Source: Hippopus hippopus (lineage: Eukaryota > Mollusca > Bivalvia > Cardiida > Cardiidae). Taken from it: a stretch of DNA of 64,000 bases. The stretch lies in assembly GCA_946811185.2 (NCBI GenBank), contig OX328098.1:23073084-23137083 (forward strand), given 5' to 3'. How positions within the stretch are numbered: the first letter of the stretch is position 1; each line of letters begins with the position of its first letter. The position numbers were made by a program, and so were the translations under genes. Under the pieces are notes generated by a model. The model had not been told where the DNA came from. It saw only the letters and a list, made by a program, of their open reading frames with translations, and made no database searches. Below, one piece after another: positions 62,441-64,000 of the stretch.

Positions 62441-62737
62441 CTGTAGCTTGTTTTCACCAATCATTAAGCCAAACATAGAGCAGCAATTTTGTTTGCTTGA
62501 TCATCAAAAAGATTCGAAAGAGGTCAACCAAAGGATCATTTTGGCCATTTCGTTGAAAACTTCAAACTGCCATTTTGAAAGTATCTTTTTTTTTTGTTTT
62601 AGTCTATAGAATTTTAGTAGTATACAGTCTTGTTGCCGTGGAAGGCACATTTTGTAATGGAATCATTTTCTTTGAAGAAAACTTGACAAGGCCTCTGGCA
62701 GGATAATTTCTAAGAAACTTCAGAGAACAGGATGCAT

Positions 62738-62775
<38 letters not shown>

Positions 62776-62836
62776 AGACAGACGGCAGATAGAGGGTCAT
62801 GACATAAGCTTGCTGGCCTTCAGCCAGTACAGCTTA
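62441..62836 (+). repeat. Diverged 3' part of the 637-bp element family
   Basis: It ends with 'catgacataagcttgctggcc' / 'ttcagccagtacagctta', matching the right hairpin end at 39790-39816. A (CA)n/(GA)n tract (62741-62780) stands where the other copy has (ACGG)n, and 'ggtcaaccaaaggatcatt' resembles 'gaccaccaaaggaacatt' of the first copy. Confidence 0.6.
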
Positions 62837-63194
62837 TTATATGGAAATGTCAAAAGCTAACAATTAATCAACAGTATCACAGACAGAAGAATGAAATGTT
62901 TGCATATTATCTCCCAAATTTTTTCCTTAGATCTTTAAATTTACTTCACCCGAAATATGTTCCAAATTATAGAAAGTATTCAACGATGCATCAAAAGAAA
63001 ACAACTGACCAAAACCATTTTCGAAAACGGACAAATTGCTTGCATAAAAAAAACCCCGAAAATTCAATTTTCAAGATGTTTTTCAACAGCTGCCTATGGT
63101 GACCTACGTGAAACATTGTGAATAACTATAAGGGGATACACTTATCCCTTCACTAAAGACACAAAAATTAAGTTTCTTACTATTGACAGAAGAT

Positions 63195-63214
63195 GAAAAA
63201 AAAAAAAAAAAAAA
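63195..63214. repeat. A homopolymer run
   Basis: About 20 consecutive A; it could be the tail of an inserted retrocopy, but no source is visible. Confidence 0.5.
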
Positions 63215-63289
63215 TGAATTTAAATGTGCATGTAATAATGGGAGTTATTTCTGTTCGTTTGTATTGGAGTTTAACATTGTTTTAACAGT

Positions 63290-63510
63290 TTACGTCATAT
63301 CATGGCGGTCAGTGCACCAACACATGTGTTTCCTTGCTTTCTCACACCAGTACTGACATAACACTCTTTCCACTAATTATTTTCTAAAATGCATTAGAGG
63401 CGAGTGGCAAAAAATGGCCGGAAAGAAAGTTTGCCTCAACTGTGTATCGAACCTCCAACCACAAAATCACGGGTAAGATAGGCTAACCACTGTGCTATCC
63501 GACTGAGTGG
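63290..63510 (-). repeat. tRNA-derived SINE copy
   Basis: Minus strand: tRNA-like head with A box GGATAGCACAGTGGTTAGCC and B box GGTTCGATAC (about 63444-63505), then 'aaactttctttccggccatt', 'tcagtactggtgtgagaaag' and 'cactgaccgccatgat'. It is the same family as 3638-3790. Confidence 0.75.
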
Positions 63511-63534
63511 ATTTATTTTTAAAAGGATAGAAAA

Positions 63535-63780
63535 CTTTGAAGCGGATAGAAAAAAATGATATTATTTTTCCAGTATTTTCTCCTTTTCCCATGTGTCCTC
63601 TGCAACTTTAAAGACAAATCTGATCATTTGTGACAAAATGAATTTGGATGAGTCTATCATTTTGTCGTTCGGTGAAGAGTGAAGGATGGAAGCCATGTTT
63701 TATTTGTCATCTGCAAAGTCTTTCAATCTGACCAAGTCTATTTTATTTTCTCTGGCAAAGAGTTAGATACATTACAAAAA
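63535..63780 (+). repeat. Dispersed palindromic MITE copy
   Basis: 'ccagtattttctccttttccca', 'agacaaatctgatcatttg', a partly duplicated right half ('tttatttgtcatctgcaaag', 'tgaccaagtct') and 'ggcaaagagtta'. Confidence 0.65.
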
Positions 63781-63914
63781 CAAACAATATGTCGGATTAA
63801 GCCTCGAGTTCATCTATTGCACAAGTAAACTGGAGGATTTCTGTCAAGTCCATGTTGAGACGTTTTTCTAAGCACTGGTAAAAGAATTCAGGGGCCTGTA
63901 AAGAAATTCAAATC

Positions 63915-64000
63915 AATCCTTTAAAACCTCCCATTGAAATCCATAAAACATCGTGGGAAAAAAGAAAATGCTGGTAACCAGCATTTTCTCCATTCCACAA
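63915..64000 (+). repeat. Dispersed palindromic MITE copy, cut by the window end
   Basis: The centre is a perfect inverted repeat: GAAAATGCTGGT, A, ACCAGCATTTTC (about 63964-63988), preceded by 'catcgtgggaaaaa'. Confidence 0.75.

Overview
The window looks like intergenic DNA of a marine invertebrate, most likely a bivalve mollusc. The evidence is indirect: AT-rich sequence, no recognisable host exon, no bacterial-style gene packing outside one element, and a transposon load made of a Polinton/Maverick, Ty3/gypsy elements, tRNA-derived SINEs, LINE and mariner relics, many small inverted-repeat elements and long CA/GA/ACGG microsatellites. No cellular gene could be supported.

The main structure is a three-level nest of mobile elements between about 5 and 36.4 kb. 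The oldest layer, element A, is a decayed minus-strand Ty3/gypsy retrotransposon: leader and tRNA primer site at 36.4 kb, gag, protease, RT, RNase H and integrase, with a possible extra zinc-finger ORF at 5.1-6.3 kb. Its integrase gene is cut by element B (8137-30717, plus strand, 4-bp duplication ATCC). B is a Ty3/gypsy retrotransposon with 579-bp LTRs whose integrase lies upstream of RT (Gmr1-like order) and which has lost most of RT and RNase H. The 5' LTR of B is in turn cut by a 17,280-bp Polinton (8284-25563; about 423-bp terminal inverted repeats, 6-bp duplication TTTCTA).

The Polinton carries a nearly complete virus-like gene set. On the minus strand: a zinc-ribbon/phospholipase A2 protein, a chromodomain integrase, an adenovirus-type protease and a protein built of phage-tail-fibre-like repeats. 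On the plus strand: packaging ATPase, minor capsid protein, pX/pVI-like core proteins, two dUTPase-fold-like paralogues, a DUF8207-like protein, the double-jelly-roll major capsid protein, a SAP/NUMOD-like protein and protein-primed DNA polymerase B. Structural genes, protease and integrase are open; ATPase, PLA2, two small genes and PolB carry stops or one-base shifts, so this copy is decaying. Nearly every gene begins at a TATAAA(A)ATG-type motif and many end in a perfect AT-rich hairpin.

A second theme is a family of miniature LTR elements (TRIM-like): one in element A (34123-34652), a three-LTR tandem (40853-41722) and a solo LTR (55601-55817), each with its own 4-bp target duplication. 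Each LTR contains a tRNA-like segment with intact Pol III A and B boxes; the internal part is only a tRNA-Pro-type primer site and a polypurine tract resembling those of element B. I regard this as the most novel feature of the window.

The rest (1-5 kb and 36.4-64 kb) is repeat-rich non-coding DNA: a 429-bp tandem repeat, a 127-bp minisatellite, a dispersed palindromic MITE with at least a dozen copies, foldback elements, two SINE families, LINE fragments in an inverted arrangement, a deleted mariner with intact ends, and a 637-bp element for which an empty site also lies in the window.
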